The notes: generated by a model from the letters alone, not told the origin. Counted from the first letter of the stretch, positions 8,554 to 17,566 are shown. The stretch is DNA of 64,000 bases from Ignatzschineria sp. (GCA_030150405.1 JASLFU010000022.1:18006-82005), one strand, 5' to 3'. A program made the numbers and translations.

Positions 8554-9348
8554 ATGGCTCAAGCAGATAATGCAAATCTGACCGATATCCTCAAGGATTG
8601 GCGATTGCATCTATTAGCCTTTATTTTTGTTGTTATTGCAGAGGGAATTGGCGCAATTAGCATTCCCTTAGGTCCGGGGGTAATTATTTTCTTACCGATG
8701 CTCTATGCGCTTATCATCGGTTTTGCAAGTTACTTCACCCCGCTGATCACAGAACGTCAGGCTAAAAACTCAGAACCGATTATCGTCATTGGTGTTTCCC
8801 TTCTTTTAGCTAAAATTGGGGTCACCATTGGGCCACAAATGCCCGCTATTATTGAGGCAGGCCCTGCTCTCTTACTGCAAGAGCTCGGAAATTTAGGAAC
8901 AGTATTGATCGCCCTTCCCGTTGCTATCGCTTTAGGATTACGCCGTGAAGCTGTGGGTATGGCGCATTCAGTAGCACGAGAGCCCAATGTGGGAATTATT
9001 ATGAATAAATTTGGCATCAACTCCCCTGAAGGGCGTGGCGTGATGGCGATCTATATCTTTGGAACAGTTTTTGGCGCGGTATTTATGGGATTAATCTCAG
9101 GACTTTTAGTCTCTATCACCCCTATTCACCCGCTCTCCTTTGCAATGGCTTCAGGTGTGGGAAGTGGCAGTATGATGGCCGCTGCTTCAGGATCACTCAT
9201 TACAAGCTTCCCCGAGCTTGAAGATCAGATCGTCGCTTTTGCAGGTGCAAGTAACTTGCTCTCTTTAGCCACAGGCTTCTGGGTGAGCATCTTTATCGCC
9301 CTGCCCTTAACTGAGAAACTCTACGCTCTTTTAACGCGTAACAGATAA
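8554..9348 (+). CDS. DUF3100-family membrane protein (putative transporter subunit)
   Basis: 264 residues with about seven to eight hydrophobic segments. KDWRLHLLAFIFVVIAE near the N-terminus, the LGLRREAVGMAHSVAREPN loop and ASGVGSGSMMAAASG near the C-terminus fit the DUF3100 family as I remember it. The function is unknown, and a transport role is inferred from topology. Conserved Gly/Ser-rich stretches in membrane segments suggest a substrate path. AAGGAG lies six bases before the ATG. The next gene starts 12 bases after its stop, so they form a pair, probably a two-subunit transporter. A terminator-bearing leader precedes it. Confidence 0.7.
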   Translation: MAQADNANLTDILKDWRLHLLAFIFVVIAEGIGAISIPLGPGVIIFLPMLYALIIGFASYFTPLITERQAKNSEPIIVIGVSLLLAKIGVTIGPQMPAIIEAGPALLLQELGNLGTVLIALPVAIALGLRREAVGMAHSVAREPNVGIIMNKFGINSPEGRGVMAIYIFGTVFGAVFMGLISGLLVSITPIHPLSFAMASGVGSGSMMAAASGSLITSFPELEDQIVAFAGASNLLSLATGFWVSIFIALPLTEKLYALLTRNR

Positions 9349-9360
9349 AAGGAGAGAAAG

Positions 9361-9852
9361 ATGAGTCAAAATAGTAATACAACCTCCACAAGCAAATCCA
9401 AACCGATGCAATTTATCGATTGGGCATTGGTTTTGCTTATTTTTTCCATTACCGCTCTTTTTGGTAACTGGATCGGATTTGGGGCTACGCCACAAGCTGC
9501 TTTTGAAGGGATGGCGATTTTAGTGGGTATCTCCCTTTTGGGTTATTTTTTAAGCCAGGTCATTCCTTTAAGTTTTCCAAGCATTGCCTATATCTCACTT
9601 ATTGGAGTCTTAATCTCGCTCGATCAATTCCCCTACTCTAATTATGTGGTGGAAAAGACAAAAGAGGTAAATCTCCTTTCGCTTACAACACCCATTCTCG
9701 CTTATGCTGGGGTCTCCATCGGGCGCTCTTGGGCCGACTTTAAAAAGCTAGGCTGGCGCTCGCTTATTGTGGCGACCTTGGTTTTAACAGGAACTTTCTT
9801 AGGCTCTGCGTTGATTGCTGAAATCGTGTTAAGAATGCAGGGAATTATTTAA
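9361..9852 (+). CDS. Membrane protein, partner of the DUF3100 protein
   Basis: 163 residues: a polar N-terminus rich in Ser, Thr and Lys, then about five membrane spans (for example WALVLLIFSITALFGNWIG and LIVATLVLTGTFLGSALIA). LLSLTTPILAYAGVSIGRSW is a polar re-entrant-like segment. I do not recognise a named family. The tight spacing, a strong GGAG ribosome site and shared hydrophobic character say it works with the upstream protein. The pair recalls other small two-part membrane transporters such as LrgA/LrgB, but I see no homology to those. A terminator follows. Confidence 0.7.
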   Translation: MSQNSNTTSTSKSKPMQFIDWALVLLIFSITALFGNWIGFGATPQAAFEGMAILVGISLLGYFLSQVIPLSFPSIAYISLIGVLISLDQFPYSNYVVEKTKEVNLLSLTTPILAYAGVSIGRSWADFKKLGWRSLIVATLVLTGTFLGSALIAEIVLRMQGII

Positions 9853-9901
9853 GATCGATGAATGGCTAAGTTTTAAAGCATCTTAAAAAACTCTCTATTT
9901 T

Positions 9902-9963
9902 AAGATCCCGAGGTAGAAGCTTTAAGTATTATGCAGAAGCTTCTTAATTTCGGGATCTTTTTT
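9902..9963 (+). terminator. Intrinsic terminator with long compound hairpin
   Basis: The outer stem AAGATCCCGA / TCGGGATCTT encloses a second inverted repeat (GAAGCTT / AAGCTTC) and is followed by TTTT. It ends the DUF3100 operon. Confidence 0.85.
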
Positions 9964-10076
9964 ATTTTCGATAATTTTTTACACCCTTTAAAATTTATCA
10001 CTATGCTAAATTTTATTCGGTGAAATTCTTTAAAAGATATTTAAAACATATTTACTAATTGAAAAAGGAGCAGAAA

Positions 10077-10412
10077 ATGCAGGATCTCCAAGATATTCAT
10101 CCCTTTAATCTTATTCCTTATGAAGAGGGAGTTTTTGGCCTCTATTTTGAGGCAGATCTTCGCTACGAAATCTTTGAAGATCTTGAAAGAGAGGTCACGG
10201 GCTATACCTGGGTCGATATTATTGAATTTTTTATTGAGCATTACGCCTCTCATCTTCAAGGGAAGTTTGAGTATGAGCCGGATAGCGATAGCTGCGAACT
10301 TAAAGGGGAGTTTGAAGATATTAAAGCCTTTGTGCTCGAGTTTCGGCCTCTCTACTTTAATGATGAGCTCCTTACCGATCTGATTGAATCTATGGAAGAG
10401 GAATGGTACTAA
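10077..10412 (+). CDS. Imm51-like immunity protein, orphan
   Basis: 111 very acidic residues. The pattern GYTWVDIIEFFIEHY...FEYEPDSDSCEL...EDIKAFVLEF resembles the Imm51 family of polymorphic-toxin immunity proteins, in which a G-Y-x-W motif is followed by an FDPEA-like turn and a C-terminal helix. This comes from memory of the family, not a search. The start is the ATG at 10077, with AGGAG seven bases upstream; the TTG 18 bases earlier overlaps that site. No toxin gene, Rhs repeat or secretion gene is near it. It stands alone between a terminator and yhbW. An unrelated acidic housekeeping protein is the alternative. Confidence 0.55.
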   Translation: MQDLQDIHPFNLIPYEEGVFGLYFEADLRYEIFEDLEREVTGYTWVDIIEFFIEHYASHLQGKFEYEPDSDSCELKGEFEDIKAFVLEFRPLYFNDELLTDLIESMEEEWY

Positions 10413-10512
10413 ACGTGATAGATTGGAAAGCAAGTACTTTCTATTTAAACCTACTTAAATAGATTTAGATTTAAAACGCTACATTATTCTCAACCCAAAT
10501 CGGAGGCTATAG

Positions 10513-11499
10513 ATGGTGAAATATTCGATTTTAGATCTCGCCAATATTAATCAAAAAGAGAGCGCACGGGATGCCTTTCAAAGGGCACTTGATCTTGCAC
10601 AACATGGGGAAAAATGGGGATATGAACGTTTTTGGGTGGCTGAACACCACAACATGGTCAATATCGCGAGTAGTGCAACCGCTGTATTGATTGGCTACTT
10701 AGCGGCAGGTACGGAAAAGATACGGGTGGGTTCAGGGGGCATTATGTTGCCAAATCATGCACCACTGATCGTAGCCGAGCAGTTTGGAACATTAGAATCG
10801 CTCTATCCTAACCGTATCGATTTAGGTTTAGGCCGAGCCCCGGGGACAGATCCCCAAACCTCATTTGCTTTACGACGAGACCCTAGCCGAGCAAATGCCT
10901 TCCCCAATGAGGTTGTGGAGCTTCTTAACTATTTTCACCCGCAGGATAATCAGAAAATTCACGCGATTCCAGGAATGGATCTTGATATTCCTGTCTGGAT
11001 TTTGGGATCTAGCTTCTTTGGTGCACAATTAGCCGCTAAACTTGGTTTACCTTACGCTTTTGCCGCCCATTTTGCCCCTACACATATGTATACGGCACTC
11101 GATATCTATCGTAAAGAGTTTCAGCCCTCACAGTTTTTAGAAAAACCTTATGCCATGCTCTGTATGAATGCCTGTGCGGCAGAGAGTACGGAAGAGGCAG
11201 AATATCTCTTTACTACCCTGCAGCAGAGCTTTACTCAACTGATTCGAAATGATCGTAAATTAACACCGCCCCCCATTGAGTCGATGGAGCAATATTGGAA
11301 TCCTTATGAAGCCAGCCACGTGAGCCAGATGTTAAAAGTCTCAGCCGTAGGCGACTTTGCTAAGGTTAAAGAGGAGATCGAAGAGATCTTACGTAAAACA
11401 GAGGTCGATGAGCTGATGTTTACCGGCGTTATTTACGATAATAAGGCAAGACTCCGCTCTTTTGAGATTGTCTCAGAAGTGATGAAGTCGCTCTCCTAA
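10513..11499 (+). CDS. yhbW: Luciferase-like flavin-dependent monooxygenase family protein YhbW
   Basis: 328 residues aligning along its length with E. coli YhbW: WVAEHHNM, SATAVLIGYLAA, GGIMLPNHAPL, AEQFGTLESLYP and IDLGLGRAPGTD. It belongs to the LLM class of FMN-using oxidoreductases (TIM barrel). The natural substrate is unknown. CGGAGG precedes the ATG by seven bases. It is a single gene, convergent with dtd. Confidence 0.93.
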   Translation: MVKYSILDLANINQKESARDAFQRALDLAQHGEKWGYERFWVAEHHNMVNIASSATAVLIGYLAAGTEKIRVGSGGIMLPNHAPLIVAEQFGTLESLYPNRIDLGLGRAPGTDPQTSFALRRDPSRANAFPNEVVELLNYFHPQDNQKIHAIPGMDLDIPVWILGSSFFGAQLAAKLGLPYAFAAHFAPTHMYTALDIYRKEFQPSQFLEKPYAMLCMNACAAESTEEAEYLFTTLQQSFTQLIRNDRKLTPPPIESMEQYWNPYEASHVSQMLKVSAVGDFAKVKEEIEEILRKTEVDELMFTGVIYDNKARLRSFEIVSEVMKSLS

Positions 11500-11563
11500 T
11501 CATACACCTTGAAGGCTACATTTTAGAGCTTACGCTACTTCTTAAGCTGAGCTTTTGAGCCCC

Positions 11564-12016
11564 CTAAAACTGTAGAAGAAAGGTCACCGGCCCATCATTA
11601 ATTAAGGAGACTTGCATATCTGCCCCAAATTCTCCAGTGGCTACTTTTGTGAGCTCTCCTTGCTGTTGATACTCCTTAGCCACCTCAACAGCATACTGAA
11701 AGAGATTTTTGCCCATCTCTGGGGGCGCGGCAGATGTAAAACTCGGCCTAAGGCCTTTTTGAGTATTCGCCGCTAGCGTAAACTGTGAGACTAATAAGAG
11801 CTCGCCCTTAACCTTTTTTAAGGAGCAATTCATCTTCCCTGCTTCATCATTAAAGATGCGATAGTTCAATAATTTTTCTATTCCCCGCTCGATAATTGCC
11901 TTATCATCATGGGGCTCAATCCCCACAAGCGCTAAAATTCCAGGTCCAATCTCCCCGATCACCTCTTCTTCCACCTCTACCTTTGCTCTCAGCACCCGCT
12001 GTAATAGAATTTTCAT
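11564..12016 (-). CDS. dtd: D-aminoacyl-tRNA deacylase
   Basis: It hydrolyses D-aminoacyl-tRNA (and Gly-tRNAAla), protecting translation. The signature sequences are LLVSQFTLAA, the GLRPSFTSAAPPE block and the C-terminal NDGPVTFLLQ with the Gly-cisPro-type motif. The start is the ATG at 12016 (MKILLQRV), with GAGG upstream. A longer frame running to 12229 would add about 70 unrelated residues and overlap the divergent HAD gene, so I rejected it. The resulting 150 residues match the usual 145. Confidence 0.95.
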   Translation of the reverse strand: MKILLQRVLRAKVEVEEEVIGEIGPGILALVGIEPHDDKAIIERGIEKLLNYRIFNDEAGKMNCSLKKVKGELLLVSQFTLAANTQKGLRPSFTSAAPPEMGKNLFQYAVEVAKEYQQQGELTKVATGEFGADMQVSLINDGPVTFLLQF

Positions 12017-12134
12017 GTTTGCTCTATTCCTCAATTCTTTCGATATTACGATCTTTAAAGTTACGTTGTCATTATAGAAGCTCAACGACATGATATGATA
12101 ACCCAATCTAAATAGAGATGATAAGGGAGAACAG

Positions 12135-12779
12135 ATGGGGAGCCTTACCAAAACCAGCACCACTTCAGATATCTTTGAGAGATCAAAATTAAAAGAGATT
12201 CGCCATTGGATTTTTGATATGGATGGCACCTTAACTCAAGATATTCATGATTTTGAGATGATGAAGCGTGTTCTTGAAGTGCCGCCAGATGGCGATATCT
12301 TAACTCATTTAGATAGCCTTCCCGAAGCCGATTATAAGGCAAGGCATCGTTGGCTTGAAGAGTATGAACTAAAGTTAGCGAAAGCCTCAAAGCCCGCAAA
12401 AGGGACAGTAGAGCTGATTCAATATCTTGCCGCCCAAGAGGCGAAATTAGCTATACTTACGCGAAATAAAAAAGAGCTCGCACATTTAACTTTGGAGAGT
12501 ATCGGCCTTCTTCACTACTTTGATCAATCCCTTATTTTAGGCCGTGATGAAGCAGCTCCTAAACCTCATCCCGATGGTGTAGAACATATTTTAAAGGAGT
12601 GGGGAATATCTCCTTTAGAAGCGGTTATTGTGGGAGATCATGAATATGATCTCGGCAGTGGTAAAAATGCTGGGATTCACACTATTTTAGTAAACCAACC
12701 TGAAAATCATCACCCCGAGCTTGCAGATCTACACTTCCTGAACAATTTGGAGATCTTAAAAGCTCTCCAGAAGGCTTAA
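12135..12779 (+). CDS. HAD-superfamily phosphatase (phosphoglycolate phosphatase-like)
   Basis: 214 residues with all four HAD motifs: DMDGTLT (nucleophile Asp), ILTRN (Thr/Ser), the Lys in AAPKPHPDG, and VGDHEYDLGSG (metal-binding Asp). The small helical cap between motifs I and II is the C1 type used by phosphoglycolate and beta-phosphoglucomutase-like enzymes. The substrate is unknown. GGGAG precedes the ATG. It is transcribed divergently from dtd and is followed 38 bases later by the ribokinase gene, so a functional link with sugar-phosphate metabolism is possible. Confidence 0.85.
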   Translation: MGSLTKTSTTSDIFERSKLKEIRHWIFDMDGTLTQDIHDFEMMKRVLEVPPDGDILTHLDSLPEADYKARHRWLEEYELKLAKASKPAKGTVELIQYLAAQEAKLAILTRNKKELAHLTLESIGLLHYFDQSLILGRDEAAPKPHPDGVEHILKEWGISPLEAVIVGDHEYDLGSGKNAGIHTILVNQPENHHPELADLHFLNNLEILKALQKA

Positions 12780-12817
12780 TCCCTTCGTCCTTATAAAGAT
12801 CACCCATTGGTAGACCT

Positions 12818-13867
12818 ATGAAACAGAATATTGCTCATAATAGTGCCCCCGCTTCTCAAAAAATGAATGGTAAAGAGCAGCGAAAGATCTTAGTGATCGG
12901 CTCGATTAATGTGGATCTTGTCTTTAAAACGGAGCATCTTCCTCTTCGGGGAGAGACAATTTTCTCCACCCATTTTGAGACCCATTTTGGAGGCAAGGGG
13001 GCAAATCAAGCCTTTACTGCAGGGAAAATTGGTTATAAAGAAAACCTAGAAGTTACCCTTTTAGGGGCTGTAGGAGAGGATAATTACGGTCAAGATTCAT
13101 TAGCCAATCTTAAAAAGAATGGATGTGTAAATGTTGAGCATATCTTTACCCTCCCAGAAGTCTCCACAGGTTTGGCCAATATTGTGGTCGCTAAAAATGG
13201 GGACAATACTATTATTGTTAATTCTGGAGCAAATTTTGCTATTGCTCAGAAATCGGCTTTATATGGGGGTGAGGTTCAATTTATAGAAAGAGCGCAAGCG
13301 TTGATTGATCAGCACGATATTATTCTCTTTCAGTTAGAACTTCCCATATCTATTGTGGAATCGCTGATAATCTATGCTAAATCTCAAGCAAAAGAGGTGA
13401 TTCTCAACCCTGCCCCTGCTCCTCTTCACCCCCTTTCCGAGAAGGTTTTAAAATCTGTGGATTATCTCATTCCCAATGAGACAGAATTAGCAGCTCTAGT
13501 AGGTAAAAAACTCTTTAATAAAGGAGAGACCACAATTGAAGCCATTATTGAGGCCGGAAGAGAGTGGTTCCCCATAAGCGGTGTAAAAAATCTTATTATT
13601 ACCCTAGGCGAAGCCGGCTCCTATTTTATCAGTGAGGAGAAGGAGTTTAAAATGAATAGTTACCGGGTAAAAGCACTCGATAGCACTTGTGCCGGCGATA
13701 GCTTTATCGGCAGTTTTGCTGTTGAATTAGCCTTAGGAAGCTCTATAGAAGAGGCTTTAGATTTCGCAAGTCAGGTCAGTGCAGTGGTGGTGACGAAAGC
13801 GGGGGCTCAATCCTCTATTCCTGATCGTACAGAGGTGGAAGCCTTTAAGCTCAGCTTTACAGTTTAA
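12818..13867 (+). CDS. rbsK: Ribokinase-like sugar kinase (PfkB family)
   Basis: It phosphorylates ribose or a related sugar. SINVDLVFKTEHLPLRGET and FGGKGANQAFTAG are close to RbsK, as are NPAPA and IPNETEL. The C-terminal signature reads DSTCAGDSFIGSF: the first Gly of the usual GAGD anion hole is Cys, while the catalytic Asp is kept. At 349 residues it is about 40 longer than E. coli RbsK, through a 20-residue polar N-terminal extension and small insertions. An internal ATG at codon 16 would remove much of the extension, but neither start has a good ribosome site. No ribose transporter is adjacent. Confidence 0.82.
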   Translation: MKQNIAHNSAPASQKMNGKEQRKILVIGSINVDLVFKTEHLPLRGETIFSTHFETHFGGKGANQAFTAGKIGYKENLEVTLLGAVGEDNYGQDSLANLKKNGCVNVEHIFTLPEVSTGLANIVVAKNGDNTIIVNSGANFAIAQKSALYGGEVQFIERAQALIDQHDIILFQLELPISIVESLIIYAKSQAKEVILNPAPAPLHPLSEKVLKSVDYLIPNETELAALVGKKLFNKGETTIEAIIEAGREWFPISGVKNLIITLGEAGSYFISEEKEFKMNSYRVKALDSTCAGDSFIGSFAVELALGSSIEEALDFASQVSAVVVTKAGAQSSIPDRTEVEAFKLSFTV

Positions 13868-13897
13868 TGAGTACCTAAATGTTCTATTTTTAGTTTG

Positions 13898-14158
13898 ATG
13901 ATGAAAGACGAAACCTGGTTTACTTATATCTTGCAATGCGCCGATAATACGCTCTATACCGGTTATACTAATAATATTGAAAAACGTATTGAAACGCACA
14001 ATAGCGGTAAAGGAGCTAAATATACCCGCAGCCGGCGCCCTGTTACTCTCTTTTATAAAGAGTGTTATAAAGATCAACGCTCCGCAATGCAGCGTGAGTA
14101 TGCGATTAAAAAACTCTCAAGAGCCGAAAAGCTTGCATTGGCTCAAAAGATAAAATAA
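13898..14158 (+). CDS. yhbQ: GIY-YIG domain protein, UPF0213 (YhbQ-like)
   Basis: 86 residues forming a bare GIY-YIG nuclease domain: FTYILQCADNTLYTGYTNN contains the paired Tyr motifs, followed by KRIETHNSGKGAKYTRSRRP. The catalytic Arg and a late Glu (QREYAIKKL) are present. E. coli YhbQ is a single-domain member of unclear role in DNA repair. The start is one of two adjacent ATG codons (13898 or 13901); the TTG before them is less likely. It converges on gatB across a terminator. Confidence 0.88.
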   Translation: MMKDETWFTYILQCADNTLYTGYTNNIEKRIETHNSGKGAKYTRSRRPVTLFYKECYKDQRSAMQREYAIKKLSRAEKLALAQKIK

Positions 14159-14208
14159 GAATGCTTTTTATCGTGCTTAAAATTACTCTTATGCTATGGA
14201 GATAGCAA

Positions 14209-14241
14209 AAAAGCTGTAGTCTTGTAAAAACTACAGCTTTT
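14209..14241. terminator. Bidirectional terminator between yhbQ and gatB
   Basis: AAAAGCTGTAGT / ACTACAGCTTTT, a 12-base perfect stem with a 9-base loop, with A- and T-runs on both sides. Confidence 0.9.
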
Positions 14242-14348
14242 AAGTTTTTTAAAGAAGTTTTGCCTTCAAAGGGCTAATGTTAGGGGCATATAAGCCTTAA
14301 CAGTTTGAAAACCCTTAATGAATAACTCTGGATGGCTATTGCCCCATT

Positions 14349-15773
14349 TTAGCTTAACTTCTCTGCAATCATCTTATTAATGGTTGCAGGATCAGCCTTG
14401 CCTTTACTGAGCTTCATAACTTGGCCGACAAAAAAGCCCAGTAGCTTCTTCTGCCCGCCCTTATATTGCTCCACTTGTTTTGGATTATTCTCTAATACTT
14501 CGTTAACCCAAGCTTCAATGGCCCCTGTATCTGTAACCTGCTTTAAGCCCTGCTCTTCGATAATCTCATCAGCACTCTTTTCCGAATCCACCATAAAACC
14601 AAAGACTTTTTTGGCAATATTGTTAGAGATCGTCTTATCTCCGATTCGTTTTAAGAGGCCCGCTAAGCGATCGGCTGTGATCGGTAGCTCATCAATCTCA
14701 AGATCATGCTCATTCATATAGGCGGAAACATCACCTAATAGCCAGTTCGCCGACATTTTGGCATCGGCACCAAGCTCAACTAAACGTTCAAAATAATCGC
14801 TCATTGCCCGAGATTGCGTTAAAACACCGGCATCGTAATCTGAAAGATCAAACTCTTCCATAAACTTCGCTTTAAGCTCTTCAGGCATTAAGGGAAAGTT
14901 AGATTTAACCTCTTCGATCAACTCTTCGCTAATAATAATGGGGAGAAGATCGGGGTCATGGAAGTAGCGATAATCGTTTGCTTCCTCTTTTGCTCGCATT
15001 GATCGGGTTTCATTCTTATCAGAATCGTAGAGGCGCGTCTCCTGAACAATCGTTCCTCCCGCTTCTAAAATCTCAATTTGACGAGCAACCTCATAATTGA
15101 TCGCTTGCTCAATAAAGCGGAAAGAGTTGATATTTTTCAACTCAGTACGAGTACCTAGTGGTTCCCCTGGCTTACGGACAGAGACGTTTGCATCACAACG
15201 GAAAGAACCCTCTTGCATGTTTCCATCGCTAATACCTAACCATGTTACGATCTGATGGAGCTGCCGAAGATAACTGATCGCTTCTTCCGCTGAGTTTAAA
15301 TCAGGCTCAGAGACAATCTCTAAAAGCGGGGTTCCCGCTCGGTTAAGATCAATTCCTGTCATACCATAGACTTCACCATGGCGAGAGCTTCCCGCATCTT
15401 CCTCTAAATGAGCGCGATTGATACGAATCTTTTTCGGCTTACCCTCAACGTCAATCGTTAAATACCCATCATAAACAATCGGGGCATCCATTTGGCTCGT
15501 TTGGTAGCCTTTAGGCAGATCGGGGTAGAAATAATGTTTACGTTCAAAGATTGTTTTGCGCTCTACTTTTGCATTTGTAGCTAAAGCAAGCAGAATAGCC
15601 TTACGAATTACTCCTTCATTTAAGAGGGGTAATGTCCCCGGCAGAGCAATATCAAACATGCTCGCTTGTGTATTTGGCTCTTGACCATAAAGAGTACTCG
15701 AACCTGAAAATAATTTTGTGTTTGTGGTCAGTTGCGTATGCACTTCAAGACCAATAACGACTTCCCAACTCAT
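14349..15773 (-). CDS. gatB: Asp-tRNA(Asn)/Glu-tRNA(Gln) amidotransferase subunit B
   Basis: The tRNA-binding and kinase subunit of GatCAB, which amidates mischarged Glu-tRNAGln or Asp-tRNAAsn. 474 residues starting MSWEVVIGLEVHTQL. The cradle domain has YFYPDLPKGYQTSQ, LEEDAGSS and DLNRAGTPLLEIVSEPD. The C-terminal YqeY-like tail domain includes GFFVGQVMKLSKGKADP. AAGGGAA precedes the ATG. Its presence implies that the organism uses transamidation for at least one of these tRNAs. Confidence 0.97.
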   Translation of the reverse strand: MSWEVVIGLEVHTQLTTNTKLFSGSSTLYGQEPNTQASMFDIALPGTLPLLNEGVIRKAILLALATNAKVERKTIFERKHYFYPDLPKGYQTSQMDAPIVYDGYLTIDVEGKPKKIRINRAHLEEDAGSSRHGEVYGMTGIDLNRAGTPLLEIVSEPDLNSAEEAISYLRQLHQIVTWLGISDGNMQEGSFRCDANVSVRKPGEPLGTRTELKNINSFRFIEQAINYEVARQIEILEAGGTIVQETRLYDSDKNETRSMRAKEEANDYRYFHDPDLLPIIISEELIEEVKSNFPLMPEELKAKFMEEFDLSDYDAGVLTQSRAMSDYFERLVELGADAKMSANWLLGDVSAYMNEHDLEIDELPITADRLAGLLKRIGDKTISNNIAKKVFGFMVDSEKSADEIIEEQGLKQVTDTGAIEAWVNEVLENNPKQVEQYKGGQKKLLGFFVGQVMKLSKGKADPATINKMIAEKLS

Positions 15774-15818
15774 GATATTCCCTTCTAAATAGATTAAACA
15801 ATTGGCTAAAACTCTCGA

Positions 15819-17270
15819 TTACGAGAAATTTTCAGGGAGTTTGGTATGCCAATCGCTATTTTGTTGATACTGATGTGCAAGTGCTAAGAGACGCCCTTCA
15901 TCAAAAGCCCTTCCGATCAATTGAAAACCTAAAGGCAGATTATTGGCAAAACCCATCTGATGGCTAAGCGCCGGAAGCCCTGCAAGATTCGCACCAATAA
16001 GATTTGCATCAAAGAGTGAATTTTGGATACTTGAGGTTTTTTGATCCTGTGGGAATGCCCCTCCCGCAACTGTAGGCCCGGCAATGAAATCCACCTCTTT
16101 GAGTAGCTCGTTATACTCATTGGCAATTAAGCGGCGAATCTTTAAACTCTGCACATAATAATCTTTATAGAGCGCTTCTGTAGTTGCATAAGTCCCCATT
16201 AAGATACGGCTTTTGACCTCTCGCCCAAAACCTTCTGTCCGCGTACGGAAATAGAGCTCCTCTAAATTTTGAGGGTTTTCTGCGCGATAACCAAAACGAA
16301 CGCCATCATAACGGGAGAGATTGCTCGCAGCTTCAGCTGGTGCAATTACGTAGTAGACAGGCGTGACTAATGAGTGATATTTAAGACTCACCTCAACAAG
16401 CTCTGCCCCCATTTTTCTGTAGGTCTTTAAGGTCTCATCGATCGCTTTTTGCGTTTCTGCATCAAAATCGCCTTCGAAAAACTCTTTAGGTAGACCAATT
16501 TTAATCCCTGCTAAAGATTGCTCTAACTCTTGTGAGTAAGGAGAAACCGCCTCTTCGCTAGAGGTGGGATCTTTAGGATCATGCCCTGCCATAGCTTCGA
16601 GCATAATTGCACAATCTTCTGCAGTTTTGCCGAGCACCCCTGCCTGATCGAGTGAAGACGCAAAAGCCACCATGCCATAACGGGAAACTCGACCATAAGT
16701 GGGCTTAATCCCTGTTAATCCGCAAAAGCTTGCAGGTTGACGGATAGATCCCCCAGTATCAGAACCTGTTGAACCTAAGACTAAACCCGCCGCTACCGCT
16801 GCCGCTGATCCACTTGAGGACCCCCCGGCAACATGCTCAAGATTCCATGGGTTATTGGTCATGCCGTAGAAACTTGTGCCCCCTGTGGAACCCATCGCAA
16901 ACTCATCTAAATTGAGTTTACCTAAAGAAACCACACCCTCTTTTGCCATTTTTTCCACTAAAGTGGCATCAAAAGGAGGGGTATAATTGCTCAACATTTT
17001 TGAGGCCGAGGTCGTTAGCACACCTTTTGTGGAGATAAGATCTTTATGGGCAAGTGGAATACCCGTTAAAAGCCCTTGCTCCCCTTTTGCGATGGCCTTA
17101 TCCGCCTCTATAGCAGCGTTTTTCGCCGCCTCAAAAGTTGTGGTAATAAAACTGTTAATTTTAGGATCTAGAGTCTCGATACGTTTTTGGAAATATTCTT
17201 GAACTTCCACACTAGAGACTTCACCTTTATCGAGTGCCGCACGAAGCTGGCGAATTGTATATGTATGCAT
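15819..17270 (-). CDS. gatA: Asp-tRNA(Asn)/Glu-tRNA(Gln) amidotransferase subunit A
   Basis: The glutaminase subunit, an amidase-signature enzyme of 483 residues. The catalytic Lys lies in GIPLAHKD, the cis-Ser in AGGSSSGSAAAVAAG and the nucleophilic Ser in SDTGGSIRQPA. It releases ammonia from glutamine and channels it to GatB. It starts eight bases after the gatC stop and ends 45 bases before gatB, so gatCAB is one operon. Confidence 0.97.
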   Translation of the reverse strand: MHTYTIRQLRAALDKGEVSSVEVQEYFQKRIETLDPKINSFITTTFEAAKNAAIEADKAIAKGEQGLLTGIPLAHKDLISTKGVLTTSASKMLSNYTPPFDATLVEKMAKEGVVSLGKLNLDEFAMGSTGGTSFYGMTNNPWNLEHVAGGSSSGSAAAVAAGLVLGSTGSDTGGSIRQPASFCGLTGIKPTYGRVSRYGMVAFASSLDQAGVLGKTAEDCAIMLEAMAGHDPKDPTSSEEAVSPYSQELEQSLAGIKIGLPKEFFEGDFDAETQKAIDETLKTYRKMGAELVEVSLKYHSLVTPVYYVIAPAEAASNLSRYDGVRFGYRAENPQNLEELYFRTRTEGFGREVKSRILMGTYATTEALYKDYYVQSLKIRRLIANEYNELLKEVDFIAGPTVAGGAFPQDQKTSSIQNSLFDANLIGANLAGLPALSHQMGFANNLPLGFQLIGRAFDEGRLLALAHQYQQNSDWHTKLPENFS

Positions 17271-17278
17271 AATCTTTC

Positions 17279-17566
17279 TTATTCAATAACCTGAGGTACA
17301 AGATAGAGCCCATTTTCCACATTATCCGAGAGTGCTTGCAGCTCTTCACGCTGATTCTCTTCTGTCACTACGTCGGGACGAAGCGTTAATGTGGCGTCAA
17401 AGGGATTTTTCATCGGTTCAACACCCTCTGTATTGACATCCTTAATAACACGAATCACCTCTGCCATTCCTTTAAGGCGAGAGATTTCCGACTCTATCTG
17501 GGATTCTTCAACATTGAGATGAGCTAGAGTTGCTAACCACTCAACTGTTTTATTGTCTATCTTCAT
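17279..17566 (-). CDS. gatC: Asp-tRNA(Asn)/Glu-tRNA(Gln) amidotransferase subunit C
   Basis: 95 residues, first gene of the gatCAB operon; the small belt subunit that holds GatA to GatB. LATLAHLNVEESQIE and GVEPMKNPFDATLTLRPD are typical. AAGGTAACCC precedes the ATG. Confidence 0.95.
   Translation of the reverse strand: MKIDNKTVEWLATLAHLNVEESQIESEISRLKGMAEVIRVIKDVNTEGVEPMKNPFDATLTLRPDVVTEENQREELQALSDNVENGLYLVPQVIE

Noticed and set aside
11564..12229. Extended 221-codon version of the dtd frame
   Set aside because: The extra N-terminal residues are unlike any Dtd and overlap the divergent HAD gene; the ATG at 12016 has a ribosome site and gives the normal length.
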